NCBI RefSeq assembly: GCF_000732925.1
Contig: NZ_CP008953.1
Location: 248,001-312,000, forward strand
From: Amycolatopsis japonica
GTDB lineage: Bacteria; Actinomycetota; Actinomycetes; Mycobacteriales; Pseudonocardiaceae
Direction: 5' to 3'
DNA length: 64,000 bases
The notes below the pieces were generated by a model that made no database searches, was not told the DNA's origin, and was given only the letters and a program-made list of their open reading frames with translations. This document shows, piece by piece, positions 7,896 through 16,277 of the stretch. Every line of letters begins with the position of its first letter. The stretch's first letter is position 1. Both the position numbers and the translations under genes were made by a program.

Positions 7896-8804
7896 TCAGT
7901 AGCGGTAGAACTTCTCCTTGCGACCCTGGCGGACCAGCTTGAGCCACTGCAGGAAGGCCTTCGGGTCCCGCTTCACGCCGACGAAGTACAGGCCGAACCG
8001 CACCACTTCGAGCGCGCCGATCTTGCGCATACCCGGCTGGGACAGCAGATATCCACGGTTTCGGTAGGTGTAGTAGCGCTTGACCTCGTTCTCCGGATCC
8101 TGCGCGTGGAACCGGCCGCCCAGCATCGGCTTGAACTCGTCCGAGCCGTCCGGGTGCAGGTACGCGGTCTTGAGCGAGGTGCCGAACGGCAGCCCGGAAC
8201 GCACCAGGCGCCGGTGCAGTTCGACCTCGTCACCGCGGAAGAACAGCCGCAGATCCGGCACGCCGACGACGTCCAAAGTGGACGCGCGGAACAACGCGCC
8301 GTTCATCAGCGAGGCGATCCCCGGCAGGAAGTCGACGCCCAGTTCCGACGACGAACGCTTCCAGGTCAGCCCGCGCCGCAACGGGAACGCGAGTTTGTCC
8401 GGAGCGTCGATGTTGGACACCACCGGGGAGATCTCGGCCAGGTCCCGCTTCTCGGCCTCCTCCAGCAGGATCGCGAGGACGTTCTCGTCGGCGGGGCGGC
8501 CGTCGTCGTCGGCCAGCCAGATCCAGTCCGCGCCAAGGGAAAGCGCGTGCAGCATGCCGAGCGCGAACCCGCCCGCACCGCCGAGGTTGCGGTGCGAAGG
8601 CAGGTACGTGAAGGGAAGCGGGTAGTCCTCGACGATGTCCCGCGCCGACTTGTCCGGCCCGTTGTCGACCACGACGAGGTGGTCGACCGGCCGGGTCTGC
8701 GCGGCGATCACCTTGAGCGAGTCCGCGAGCAGTTCCCGTCGATGGCGCGTGACGACCACGCCGACGACGGCGCCTTCGGGTAACTGCCGGGTCTCGCTGG
8801 TCAT
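7896..8804 (-). CDS. glfT1: Galactofuranosyltransferase GlfT1
   Basis: A 302-residue GT2-fold enzyme that would initiate the galactan by adding the first galactofuranose residues to the decaprenyl-linked GlcNAc-rhamnose. The nucleotide-binding N-terminus (VVGVVVTRHRRELL), the DDD metal site WLADDDGRP at about residue 95-104, and RGDEVELHRR are as in GlfT1. The N-terminus overlaps the end of wzt by 4 bp, so it is translationally coupled. The same trio (ATP-binding subunit, GlfT1, permease) occurs in M. tuberculosis Rv3781-Rv3783, though in a different order. Confidence 0.93.
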   Translation of the reverse strand: MTSETRQLPEGAVVGVVVTRHRRELLADSLKVIAAQTRPVDHLVVVDNGPDKSARDIVEDYPLPFTYLPSHRNLGGAGGFALGMLHALSLGADWIWLADDDGRPADENVLAILLEEAEKRDLAEISPVVSNIDAPDKLAFPLRRGLTWKRSSSELGVDFLPGIASLMNGALFRASTLDVVGVPDLRLFFRGDEVELHRRLVRSGLPFGTSLKTAYLHPDGSDEFKPMLGGRFHAQDPENEVKRYYTYRNRGYLLSQPGMRKIGALEVVRFGLYFVGVKRDPKAFLQWLKLVRQGRKEKFYRY

Positions 8805-9625
8805 CCTTGGCCACCGTTCGTCGTCGCCACCGGTTCGGGTTCGATACCGAACCGCTCCAGCGTCTCCTTGCTCATGTTCTCGAACGGGTCGCGCCCCTTG
8901 TAGCCGGTGAGCACGTCGCGCAGCGAACCGCGCTGCTTGACGTGCCCCTCGTCCATCCAGATGGCGGAGTCGCAGAGCTCGAAGAGGAACTCGTCCGAGT
9001 GGCTGGCGAACACCAGGATCCCCGAGCGCTTGACCAGCGCCTTCAGTCGGTCCTTGGCCTTGTTGAGGAACGCCGCGTCGACCGCGCCGATACCCTCGTC
9101 GAGGATCAGGATCTCCGGGTCGATCGAGGTGACCACGCCCAGCGCCAGGCGCACCCGCATACCGGTCGAGTACGTCCGCAGCGGCATCTGCAGGTAGTCG
9201 CCGAGTTCGGTGAACTCCGCGATGTCGTCGACCCGGGCTTCCATCTGCTTCGCGGTCATCCCGAGGAACAGGCCGCGGATGATGATGTTCTCCAGTCCGG
9301 AGATCTCCGGGTCCATGCCGATGCCGAGGTCGAAGACCGGGGCGATCTTGCCGGTGATCCGCGCCGAACCACGGGTGGGTTCGTAGATGCCGGACAGCAG
9401 CCGCAGCAGCGTCGACTTCCCGGCGCCGTTGTGGCCGACGAGGCCGACCCGGTCGCCTTCTTTCAGCGACAGGGAGACGTCGTGGAGGGCCTCGATGATC
9501 GGCACCTTGGTCTCGGTGCCGATCTTGCCGCCGACCTTGCCCAGCACCTTTTTCTTCATGGAGCGGGTCTTCGCGTCGAAAATGGGGAAGTCGACGTAGG
9601 CGTTGTGCACATCAATGCTGACCAT
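8801..9625 (-). CDS. wzt: Galactan ABC exporter, ATP-binding subunit (Wzt)
   Basis: A 274-residue polysaccharide-type ABC ATPase. It shows Walker A GHNGAGKST at about residue 64-72, signature YSTGMRVRL at about 152-160, Walker B ILILDEGIGAVD at about 170-181, and the switch His in ASHSDE. It lacks the C-terminal carbohydrate-binding domain of O-antigen Wzt, as in mycobacterial Rv3781. It would power export of lipid-linked galactan with Wzm, whose gene is 3 bp upstream. Confidence 0.95.
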   Translation of the reverse strand: MVSIDVHNAYVDFPIFDAKTRSMKKKVLGKVGGKIGTETKVPIIEALHDVSLSLKEGDRVGLVGHNGAGKSTLLRLLSGIYEPTRGSARITGKIAPVFDLGIGMDPEISGLENIIIRGLFLGMTAKQMEARVDDIAEFTELGDYLQMPLRTYSTGMRVRLALGVVTSIDPEILILDEGIGAVDAAFLNKAKDRLKALVKRSGILVFASHSDEFLFELCDSAIWMDEGHVKQRGSLRDVLTGYKGRDPFENMSKETLERFGIEPEPVATTNGGQG

Positions 9626-9628
9626 CTG

Positions 9629-10582
9629 TCACACCCAATAAGAGACGCGGGAACGGTAATTGCGCATCGCGACCAGCGCGAGGACCCAGCCGACGACGGT
9701 GATGCCGAGCACCACGTACCAGCTGTTGATGCTGACTTCTTGCCCGATCAGTGGTGCGCGCACGATCTGGATGAAGTGGAACAACGGGTTGCCGTGGACG
9801 AACGGCAGGGCCCACGAGGTCGCGGCCCGCGCGCCTCCCGCCAGCAGCTGGTCGATCGGCCAGACGATCGGCGTCATGTAGAAGAGCAGCTGGATGAGCG
9901 AGTTGATCACCTGCGGGATGTCGCGGTAGCGGGTCGAGATGATGCCCAGCAGCAGGGTGACCCAGCCGGCGTTCAAGGCGAGCAGGAAGAAACCGGGGAT
10001 CGCGGTCAGCGAGTACCAGCCGATGCCGGGGTGGCAGATGCCGGAGAAGCCCTCGTTGCAGTTGCCGGTGTTCAGCGAGTACTGGTGATTGAGCGAAGTG
10101 AAGAAGATCGAGACCACGATGACGTAGACGATCAGGTTGTGCATCAGCATCAGGGTCTGACGCCACACCGTGCGCAGCACGTAGACCGAAAGCGGCGCCG
10201 GGAGCTGTTTGATCAGCCCCTCGTTGGAGATGAAGGTCTCCATGCCCTCGGACAGGCAGCCGCTGATGAAGCCCCAGATGATGAAGCCCGTGCTGATGTA
10301 GGGCAGGAACGTCGACGTCGGCATGCCGAACAACTGTGAGTACAGAAGCCCCAGGCCGAGTGCGATGACGCCCTGGCTGATGGTGATCCAGAACGGGCCG
10401 ATCACCGAGCGGCGGTAGCGCTGCTTGATGTCCTGCCAGCCGAGGTGTCCCCACAGCTCTTTGGCGGCGAAACCGGTCTTGATGTCGGCGAACGCGCGCG
10501 AAAAGGTCTTGCTGTCCGAAATCGGCGGAACCGAGGTCGGAGCAGCACCGTCGGCGGCGTGAACCGTGCTGGTGGCATGCAC
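9629..10582 (-). CDS. wzm: Galactan ABC exporter, permease (Wzm)
   Basis: An ABC-2 type polysaccharide permease of about 317 residues. A soluble N-terminal region with the amphipathic motif LGWQDIKQRYRRSVIGPFW is followed by six TM segments. The motifs TRYRDIPQ and FYMTPIVWP are typical of the family. The start is set at the GTG at 10582, which leaves ~115 bp to the divergent gene at 10698. The frame is open further upstream, and a start nearer residue ~25 is also possible. First gene of the wzm-wzt-glfT1 unit. Confidence 0.9.
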   Translation of the reverse strand: MHATSTVHAADGAAPTSVPPISDSKTFSRAFADIKTGFAAKELWGHLGWQDIKQRYRRSVIGPFWITISQGVIALGLGLLYSQLFGMPTSTFLPYISTGFIIWGFISGCLSEGMETFISNEGLIKQLPAPLSVYVLRTVWRQTLMLMHNLIVYVIVVSIFFTSLNHQYSLNTGNCNEGFSGICHPGIGWYSLTAIPGFFLLALNAGWVTLLLGIISTRYRDIPQVINSLIQLLFYMTPIVWPIDQLLAGGARAATSWALPFVHGNPLFHFIQIVRAPLIGQEVSINSWYVVLGITVVGWVLALVAMRNYRSRVSYWV

Positions 10583-10697
10583 GGGAACGAGGGTACCGAT
10601 GGGGCCGATGATGCCTGGGGCGCCCCGTCCCGACCACGGAACGCTACCGTCGGATTCGCACCCGAACGCGGTGCGTGTGCTGGTACTTTCTGCCCTC

Positions 10698-11357
10698 ATG
10701 ACTGCTGCACTCGGCGACGCGAGCCTGATGGTCAATCTGCTCGCCGCATACGCCGACCGGCCGGAGCCCCGTTCGGTGGCCGTGGTCGGGAATCAGCCGC
10801 TTCCGCCGGACCCCCGGCGCGCGAAGGCCATCGACGCCTGTGACCTCGTGATCCGCGTCAACGGCTTCGTCGTCGACGAGCCGGGTGGCCCCGAAACGGT
10901 CGGCAGCCGGGTGCACGTCGTCGTGTTCAACCGCGCCGTCCGCGCCACCAAGCACGTCTTCCGTGACTACCGCAAACGGCTCTACCTGCTGGTCGAGCCG
11001 GGCCGGATGCACTGGGAGCCCGAAGACATCCCCGGCTGGTGGCCCGGTGACCTCGGTTACGTGCCGGTGCCGAACCGCGAGGTCGTCCTGCCGCTGTCCG
11101 ACGCGCTCGGGCTGCCGAGCCGCGAAGAGGGCCTGTGGTCGACCACCGGGACGCTGGCCGCGTGGATCGCGCGCACGTCGTTCCCGCACGCCACGCTGGT
11201 CCTGTCCGGGTTCTCGTTCATCGACGACCCGGCCCAGACCCACTGGGAGCACGCCGCGGGCGACTCCTGCATCGTCGGACCCGAGCACCGCATCGCCGCC
11301 GAAGGCAGGCTGCTGGACTCGTGGACGAAAACCGGCGAAACCGAACTCCTGCGCTGA
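10698..11357 (+). CDS. GT29 (sialyltransferase)-like glycosyltransferase
   Basis: A 219-residue protein with all main GT29 sialylmotifs visible. Motif L is at residues ~26-71 (VAVVGN, then AIDACDLVIRVNG, then TVGSR). Motif S is at ~147-172 (WSTTGTLAAWIA...LVLSGFSF). A motif III-like His is H182 (THWE). Motif VS fits H-x4-E at H197-E202 (EHRIAAEG). It has no signal peptide or TM segment. It starts a pse operon, so the predicted donor is CMP-pseudaminic acid and the acceptor an unknown surface glycan or protein (inference). The ATG at 10698 has no strong ribosome site. GT29 is mainly eukaryotic, so this member is notable. Confidence 0.75.
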   Translation: MTAALGDASLMVNLLAAYADRPEPRSVAVVGNQPLPPDPRRAKAIDACDLVIRVNGFVVDEPGGPETVGSRVHVVVFNRAVRATKHVFRDYRKRLYLLVEPGRMHWEPEDIPGWWPGDLGYVPVPNREVVLPLSDALGLPSREEGLWSTTGTLAAWIARTSFPHATLVLSGFSFIDDPAQTHWEHAAGDSCIVGPEHRIAAEGRLLDSWTKTGETELLR

Positions 11358-11392
11358 ACTCCCAGCCAGCCCATCCCGAGAAGGAACACCCC

Positions 11393-11833
11393 ATGGCAGT
11401 GCAGAAACTCCGCAGCGGCGTGATCGGCCGGATCGCCCGGCTCATCGACTTCCGGATCGACGAGCGGCTTCGCGACCTCAACGGGCGCGTCAACGACCTC
11501 GAACACGCCACCGCGGACCACCGCCGACGGCTCGACGGCGCCGAGAGCGGCCTCGAGCACGCTCGCGGCGACTTGCGCTGGACCCGTGCCGAGCTGGACC
11601 GCCTGATCCCGAGTGTCGCGGCCCAGGAGGCCCAGCTGGAGGATCTGCGCGAGTCGCTGTCGCTGCCGGTGCACGCGGACAAGCCCGAGCTGGCCGAGGC
11701 GCGCAGCCTGATCCAGGAGATCCAGCGCCAGCACGCCCAGATCCGCGTCCGGCTCGCCGGGATCGCCCGGTACGAGGACCGGCTGCGCCGGATCGAAGAC
11801 CGCCAGCGCGAAACCATCGAGCAGACGCAGTAA
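11393..11833 (+). CDS. Coiled-coil protein in the pse operon
   Basis: A 146-residue, highly charged alpha-helical protein. Heptad-like Leu/Ile spacing runs nearly end to end (RLIDFRIDERLRDLNGRVND, later ARSLIQEIQRQHAQIRVRL), predicting a long coiled coil with one Pro break near residue 65. There is no TM segment or signal peptide. GAGAAGG lies well placed before the ATG. It sits 35 bp after the GT29-like gene and 3 bp before pseH, so it is co-transcribed. I recognise no family; a scaffold or chain-length role is speculation. Confidence 0.65.
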   Translation: MAVQKLRSGVIGRIARLIDFRIDERLRDLNGRVNDLEHATADHRRRLDGAESGLEHARGDLRWTRAELDRLIPSVAAQEAQLEDLRESLSLPVHADKPELAEARSLIQEIQRQHAQIRVRLAGIARYEDRLRRIEDRQRETIEQTQ

Positions 11834-11836
11834 TCC

Positions 11837-12289
11837 GTGCTGGCTCGCGAGGCCACGGAGGCCGACGCCGGATTGCTGCTCGCTTGGCGGAACGATCCTC
11901 GTACCCGGCAGGCGTCCCGTTCGACCGCGGTGATCACGCTCGACGAGCATTCCGCGTGGCTGCGTGGGGTGCTGGCGTCGCCGGACAGGGTGCTGTACGT
12001 CGTCGAACTCGACGGGATCCCGGTCGGCACCGTCCGGTTCGACCGCGAGGACGAAGGGGTCTGGGAGGTCAGCATCACCCTCGCGCCGGAAAGCCGGGGC
12101 CGCGGCTTGTCGGCTTCGGTTCTGGCGGAGGGCGAGCGGGCCTTCACCACCGGTCACCGCGTGCGGGTGGTGACCGCGGCCGTGCACCGGGACAACGCGG
12201 CGTCGGCCGCGCTCTTCGACCGGGCCGGGTACGCCGAGACCGCGCCTGCCGTCGACGGTTTCCGGAAGCTGCGTAAGACTGTGTCCTGA
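11837..12289 (+). CDS. pseH: PseH-like GNAT N-acetyltransferase
   Basis: A 150-residue GNAT protein. N-terminal REATEADAGLLLAWRNDPRTR is typical of PseH/RimJ-type enzymes, and the acetyl-CoA loop motif ESRGRGLSA is at about 90-98. In context it would acetylate the 4-amino group of UDP-4-amino-4,6-dideoxy-beta-L-AltNAc using acetyl-CoA, the third step of pseudaminic acid synthesis. The GTG start at 11837 lies 3 bp after the preceding stop. Domain assignment is firm; the substrate rests on the five other pse genes around it. Confidence 0.82.
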   Translation: MLAREATEADAGLLLAWRNDPRTRQASRSTAVITLDEHSAWLRGVLASPDRVLYVVELDGIPVGTVRFDREDEGVWEVSITLAPESRGRGLSASVLAEGERAFTTGHRVRVVTAAVHRDNAASAALFDRAGYAETAPAVDGFRKLRKTVS

Positions 12290-12319
12290 CCAGACCGTCG
12301 TCAGGGAGGCGTTTCGTCC

Positions 12320-13375
12320 ATGTCAGCACAGGAAGTCCGGATCGGCGCGCACCGCATCGGGGCCGGGCATCCGCCGTTCGTCATCGCCGAAATGTCCGGT
12401 AACCACAACGGCGAGCTCGCCAGGGCGCTGGAGATCGTCGACGCGATCGCCGAAACCGGCGCGCAGGCGGTCAAACTGCAGACCTACCGGCCGGACACGA
12501 TCACGATCGACGTCGACGCCCCCGCTTTCCGGGTGAGCGACTCGCATTCGCTGTGGGGCGGCGAGAACCTCTACAAGCTCTACGAGCGCGCCCACACGCC
12601 GTGGGAATGGCACGAGCCGCTGTTCGAACGCGCCCGCGCTCGCGGCCTGGAGATCTTCTCCAGCCCGTTCGACCCCACCGCCGTCGAACTGCTGGAGTCG
12701 CTGGACGCGCCCGCGTACAAGATCGCGTCGTCGGAGATCGTCGACCTGCCGCTGATCGAACTGTGCGCGAAAACCGGCAAGCCGCTGATCATCTCGACCG
12801 GGATGGCCAGCGTCGCCGAGATCGACGCGGCGGTCCGGACCGCGCGTGAGGCGGGCAATGACCGGCTGATCGTGCTCGGCTGCACCGCGAGCTACCCGGC
12901 GTCGCCCAGCGAGAGCAACCTGCGCGGCCTGCCCGTCCTGGCGGGCGTGACCGGGACGCTCGTCGGGCTGTCCGACCACACACCCGGCATCGGCGCCCCG
13001 CTCGCGGCCGTCGCGCTCGGTGCCGTCGCCATCGAGAAGCACGTGACGCTGGCCAGGAGCGACGGCGGCGTCGACTCGGAGTTCTCCCTGGAGCCCGCCG
13101 AACTGGCCGCGCTGGTCACCGAATCGCACCGTGCGTGGGAGGCGCTGGGCGCCGCCGTGATCGGGCCGCGCGAGAGCGAGAAGGAAGGACTGCGGCTGCG
13201 GCGTTCCCTTTACGTCGTCGAAGACGTGCGTGCCGGGGACACGGTGACGCGGGAGAACGTCCGCTCGATCCGGCCCGCCGGCGGGCTGGCCCCCGCCGAG
13301 ATCGTGAACGTGCTCGGCCGCACCTTCTCGTCCGATGTCCCGAAGGGCACCGCGCTCACCTGGGGCCTGATCTAG
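12320..13375 (+). CDS. pseI: Pseudaminic acid synthase PseI
   Basis: A 351-residue NeuB-family enzyme that condenses 2,4-diacetamido-2,4,6-trideoxy-L-altrose with phosphoenolpyruvate to give pseudaminic acid. The TIM-barrel domain spans residues ~15-270 (FVIAEMSGNHNG, SSPFDPTAVELL, IEKHVTLARSDGG). A C-terminal SAF/antifreeze-like domain follows from ~285 (RRSLYVVEDVRAGD). The stretch YKLYERAHTPWEWH is typical of PseI rather than NeuB or LegI. A GGGAGG site precedes the ATG. It converges on pseC with a 4-bp tail overlap. Confidence 0.92.
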   Translation: MSAQEVRIGAHRIGAGHPPFVIAEMSGNHNGELARALEIVDAIAETGAQAVKLQTYRPDTITIDVDAPAFRVSDSHSLWGGENLYKLYERAHTPWEWHEPLFERARARGLEIFSSPFDPTAVELLESLDAPAYKIASSEIVDLPLIELCAKTGKPLIISTGMASVAEIDAAVRTAREAGNDRLIVLGCTASYPASPSESNLRGLPVLAGVTGTLVGLSDHTPGIGAPLAAVALGAVAIEKHVTLARSDGGVDSEFSLEPAELAALVTESHRAWEALGAAVIGPRESEKEGLRLRRSLYVVEDVRAGDTVTRENVRSIRPAGGLAPAEIVNVLGRTFSSDVPKGTALTWGLI

Positions 13376-14505
13376 CCGAAGAAGCCGTGGACCTCGTCGA
13401 TGACGCGGTCCACGTCGGCGTCGGTCAACGCCGGGAACAGCGGCAGCGAAAGCTCCTGGCCGTAGTACAGCTCCGCGTTCGGGCACATCCCGCGCCGGTA
13501 CCCGAGGTCCTCGAACACCGGGTGCCAGTAGGCGGGGATGTAGTTGACCTGCACGCCGATTCCCTTGGCGCGCAAGTGATCGAACAGCGCACGGCGACGT
13601 CCTTCGAGGACTCGCAGCGGGTACAGGTGCCACACCGGATCCGCGCCTTCGCGCACGGCAGGTGTCAGCACTCCGTCCAATGAGGACAGTGCGGCGGTGT
13701 AGCGCGCGTGGATCTCCGCGCGCCGCTTCTTGAACTCCGCGAGCCTGCGCAGCTGGCTGCTTCCCAAGGCGCACAACACATCCGGCAAGCGGTAGTTGAG
13801 GCCGAACTCGTGCACCTCCTGGTGCCAAGCGCCTTCGTCCGGATACCGCTGCGCCGCCTTGTCCCGCACCAGCCCGTGGTTGCGGAAACCGCGGGCGCGC
13901 GCCAGCAGTTCGTCCGAACCGGCGACCACCGCGCCGCCTTCGGCCGTGGTGAGGTTCTTGGTGGGGAAGAAGGAGAACGTCGTGAGGTCGGCGAGCGAGC
14001 CGACCGGCCTGCCCTGCCAGCTTCCGCCGACGGAATGCGCCGCGTCCTCCAGCAGCAGCGCGCCGTTGTCGTGCGCGATCCGACCGAGCTCGTCCAGCTC
14101 GGCCGGGTGGCCGGCGTAGTCCACGGCCGCGACGACCTTGGTGCGCGAGGTGACGGCAGCCGCAGCCGCCGCCGGGTCGAGGTTGCCCGTGTCCGCCTCG
14201 ACGTCGGCGAACACGACGTTGCCGCCGAGCAACGCGGCCGTCGCGGCGGTGGCGACGAACGTCATCGGCGAGGTGACGACCTCGTCGTCAGGGCCGATCC
14301 CCGCTGCCGCGTACGCGACGTGCAACGCGGCCGTGCCCGACGTGACGGCCACCGCGGGCGTGCCACCGGTGTGCTCGGCGAGGTCGGATTCGAACCGCGT
14401 GACGGCGGGGCCGGTGGTCAGCCAGTCGCCGCGCAGCACCTCGGTGACGGCGGCGATGTCCTCGTCCGAAACGGACTGACGGCCGTAGGGCAGGAAGTCA
14501 GCCAT
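13372..14505 (-). CDS. pseC: PseC aminotransferase (UDP-4-keto-6-deoxy-L-AltNAc transaminase)
   Basis: A 377-residue DegT/DnrJ/EryC1 PLP enzyme that would convert the PseB product to UDP-4-amino-4,6-dideoxy-beta-L-AltNAc. Visible are VTSGTAALHVA (phosphate binding), LLLEDAAHSVGG (PLP Asp) and the Schiff-base Lys in FFPTKNLTTAEGG at about residue 185. The opening LPYGRQSVSDEDI is typical of PseC. It overlaps the end of pseB by 8 bp, so the two are co-translated. Confidence 0.93.
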   Translation of the reverse strand: MADFLPYGRQSVSDEDIAAVTEVLRGDWLTTGPAVTRFESDLAEHTGGTPAVAVTSGTAALHVAYAAAGIGPDDEVVTSPMTFVATAATAALLGGNVVFADVEADTGNLDPAAAAAAVTSRTKVVAAVDYAGHPAELDELGRIAHDNGALLLEDAAHSVGGSWQGRPVGSLADLTTFSFFPTKNLTTAEGGAVVAGSDELLARARGFRNHGLVRDKAAQRYPDEGAWHQEVHEFGLNYRLPDVLCALGSSQLRRLAEFKKRRAEIHARYTAALSSLDGVLTPAVREGADPVWHLYPLRVLEGRRRALFDHLRAKGIGVQVNYIPAYWHPVFEDLGYRRGMCPNAELYYGQELSLPLFPALTDADVDRVIDEVHGFFG

Positions 14506-15481
14506 ACTGCTCGACCAGGTCGCGCAGCTCGTCCGCGTCGAGCCACAGGTCGTTGGTGTCCGAGCGGTAGGCGAAGTTCTCCGGCACGGCCTCGCCGCCG
14601 GTCGGCGGTTCGTAGCCCCAGCCCGCGATATGCGGCTGGACGACGTACCGGTCGCTCAGCCGCACGGTGCGGCGGGCGTCGTCGGGGGCGATCATCTCTT
14701 CGTGCAGCTTCTCGCCGGGGCGGATGCCGACCTCGTGCATCGGCGAACCGGGCGCGATCGCCTGCGCGAGATCGACCAGCCGCATGCTCGGGATACGCGG
14801 CACGTACAGCTCGCCGCCGTTCATCTGGTCGAACGAATCGATCACGAACTGCACGGCCTGCGGGAGCGTGATCCAGAACCGGGTCATCTCCTTGTGCGTG
14901 ATCGGGAGCGACTCGCCCTTGGCCGCGAGCGCGCGGAAGAACGGGATCACACTGCCGCGCGAGCCCATCACGTTGCCGTAGCGGACCACGGAGAACCTGG
15001 TCGGATGCGTCGCGGCGTAGTGGTTCGCGCTGATGAACATCCGGTCGGCGCACAGCTTCGTGGCGCCGTAGAGGTTGATCGGGCTGGACGCCTTGTCCGT
15101 CGACAGCGCGACGACCTTCTTCACCCCGGTGTCGATCGCGGCCTCGATGACGTGCTGCGAGCCGACGACGTTGGTCTGCACGAATTCGAACGGGTTGTAC
15201 TCACCCGTGTCGACCTGCTTGAGCGCGGCGGCGTGCACCACGTAGTCGACGCCGTGCATCGCGCGCTCGAGGCGGCGGCGGTCCCGGATGTCGCCGATGA
15301 ACCAGCGCAGCCGCGGGTCGTTGTCGAACTGCTGGCGCGCTTCGTACTGCTTGAGCTCGTCGCGGGAGAGCACGACCAGCCGTCGCGGGTTCAGCTCGGC
15401 CAGGGCGTAGGTGATGAACGCCTTGCCGAACGAACCGGTCCCGCCGGTGAGCAGGATGCTGGAGCCATCCAGCTCGGACAT
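14498..15481 (-). CDS. pseB: UDP-GlcNAc 4,6-dehydratase (inverting) PseB
   Basis: A 327-residue extended SDR. It carries the NAD-binding motif LLTGGTGSFGKAF near residue 10 and the catalytic stretch STDKASSPINLYGATK at about 125-140, with the YxxxK pair. It catalyses the committing step, UDP-GlcNAc to UDP-2-acetamido-2,6-dideoxy-beta-L-arabino-hexos-4-ulose. The ATG at 15481 is preceded by GGAGGT. It forms a minus-strand unit with pseC and is divergent from pseF across a gap of about 50 bp. Confidence 0.93.
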   Translation of the reverse strand: MSELDGSSILLTGGTGSFGKAFITYALAELNPRRLVVLSRDELKQYEARQQFDNDPRLRWFIGDIRDRRRLERAMHGVDYVVHAAALKQVDTGEYNPFEFVQTNVVGSQHVIEAAIDTGVKKVVALSTDKASSPINLYGATKLCADRMFISANHYAATHPTRFSVVRYGNVMGSRGSVIPFFRALAAKGESLPITHKEMTRFWITLPQAVQFVIDSFDQMNGGELYVPRIPSMRLVDLAQAIAPGSPMHEVGIRPGEKLHEEMIAPDDARRTVRLSDRYVVQPHIAGWGYEPPTGGEAVPENFAYRSDTNDLWLDADELRDLVEQYG

Positions 15482-15530
15482 CGTTGACCTCCGCGTTTCG
15501 GTGCTACTGCCGCACGACATCATGTCACCC

Positions 15531-16277
15531 ATGGATCCAGACCCCGGGGCCCACGTGGTCAACGCCGTCATCCAGGCACGCGCGTCGTCCACCCGGCTAC
15601 CTGGCAAGGTGCTCCGCCCCCTGGCGGGCCGGAGCGTCCTCGGCTGGGTCGTCCGTGCCGCCGCCGCTTCGCCGGGGATCGACGACGTCGTGGTCGCGAC
15701 CTCGACGGAGGCCGACGACGACGCGGTGGCCGAGGAGGCCGCCCGGCACGGCGCCCTGGTCGCCAGAGGTCCGCTCGACGACGTCCTCGCGCGTTTCGCG
15801 GTCGCTATCGAGTCGTACCCGGCCGACGCGGTGGTGCGGCTCACGGCGGACTGCCCGCTGCTGGATCCCCACCTCATCGGCCAGCTCGTGGCGCAGTGGC
15901 GCGCGCAGCCGTCGCTGGACTACCTGAGCACCGTGCTGGTGCGCACCCTGCCGCGCGGTTTCGACGCCGAGCTCGTGCGCACCGGAGTGCTCGCCGAACA
16001 GATCGAGACGGCCCGGGGCGCCGACCGCGAGCACGTCACCTCAGGCGTCTACGCGAACCCGGAGCGGTACTCGTGCGCCGGGATCGTCGTCAGCCCGCCC
16101 GCCGACGACCTGCGCGTGACCTTGGACACCGTCGAGGACTGGTCGGTCATCGAAGGCATCGTCGCCGAACTGGGCGACCGCGTCGGCGACTGGCGCGAGG
16201 TGGTCGCGGTGCTGCGGTCCCGGCCTGAGCTGGCGAAGCTCAACGCGCACGTCGAGCAGAAGAAGGTGGCCAGGTGA
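15531..16277 (+). CDS. pseF: PseF-type cytidylyltransferase (CMP-pseudaminic acid synthetase)
   Basis: A nucleotidyltransferase of about 248 residues in the SpsF/CMP-NeuAc synthetase group. The nucleotide-binding motif is AVIQARASSTRLPGKVLRPL near residue 12, followed by VRLTADCPLLDP (metal-binding Asp) near 105 and the dimer/CMP region RVTLDTVEDW. It would activate pseudaminic acid with CTP for the transferase. No ribosome site decides between the ATGs at 15522 and 15531. It overlaps pseG by GTGA (4 bp). Confidence 0.88.
   Translation: MDPDPGAHVVNAVIQARASSTRLPGKVLRPLAGRSVLGWVVRAAAASPGIDDVVVATSTEADDDAVAEEAARHGALVARGPLDDVLARFAVAIESYPADAVVRLTADCPLLDPHLIGQLVAQWRAQPSLDYLSTVLVRTLPRGFDAELVRTGVLAEQIETARGADREHVTSGVYANPERYSCAGIVVSPPADDLRVTLDTVEDWSVIEGIVAELGDRVGDWREVVAVLRSRPELAKLNAHVEQKKVAR

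Noticed and set aside
6082..7902. 606-codon plus-strand frame over aftB
   Set aside because: Composition is charged and repetitive without domains; the minus strand encodes a coherent multi-TM glycosyltransferase.
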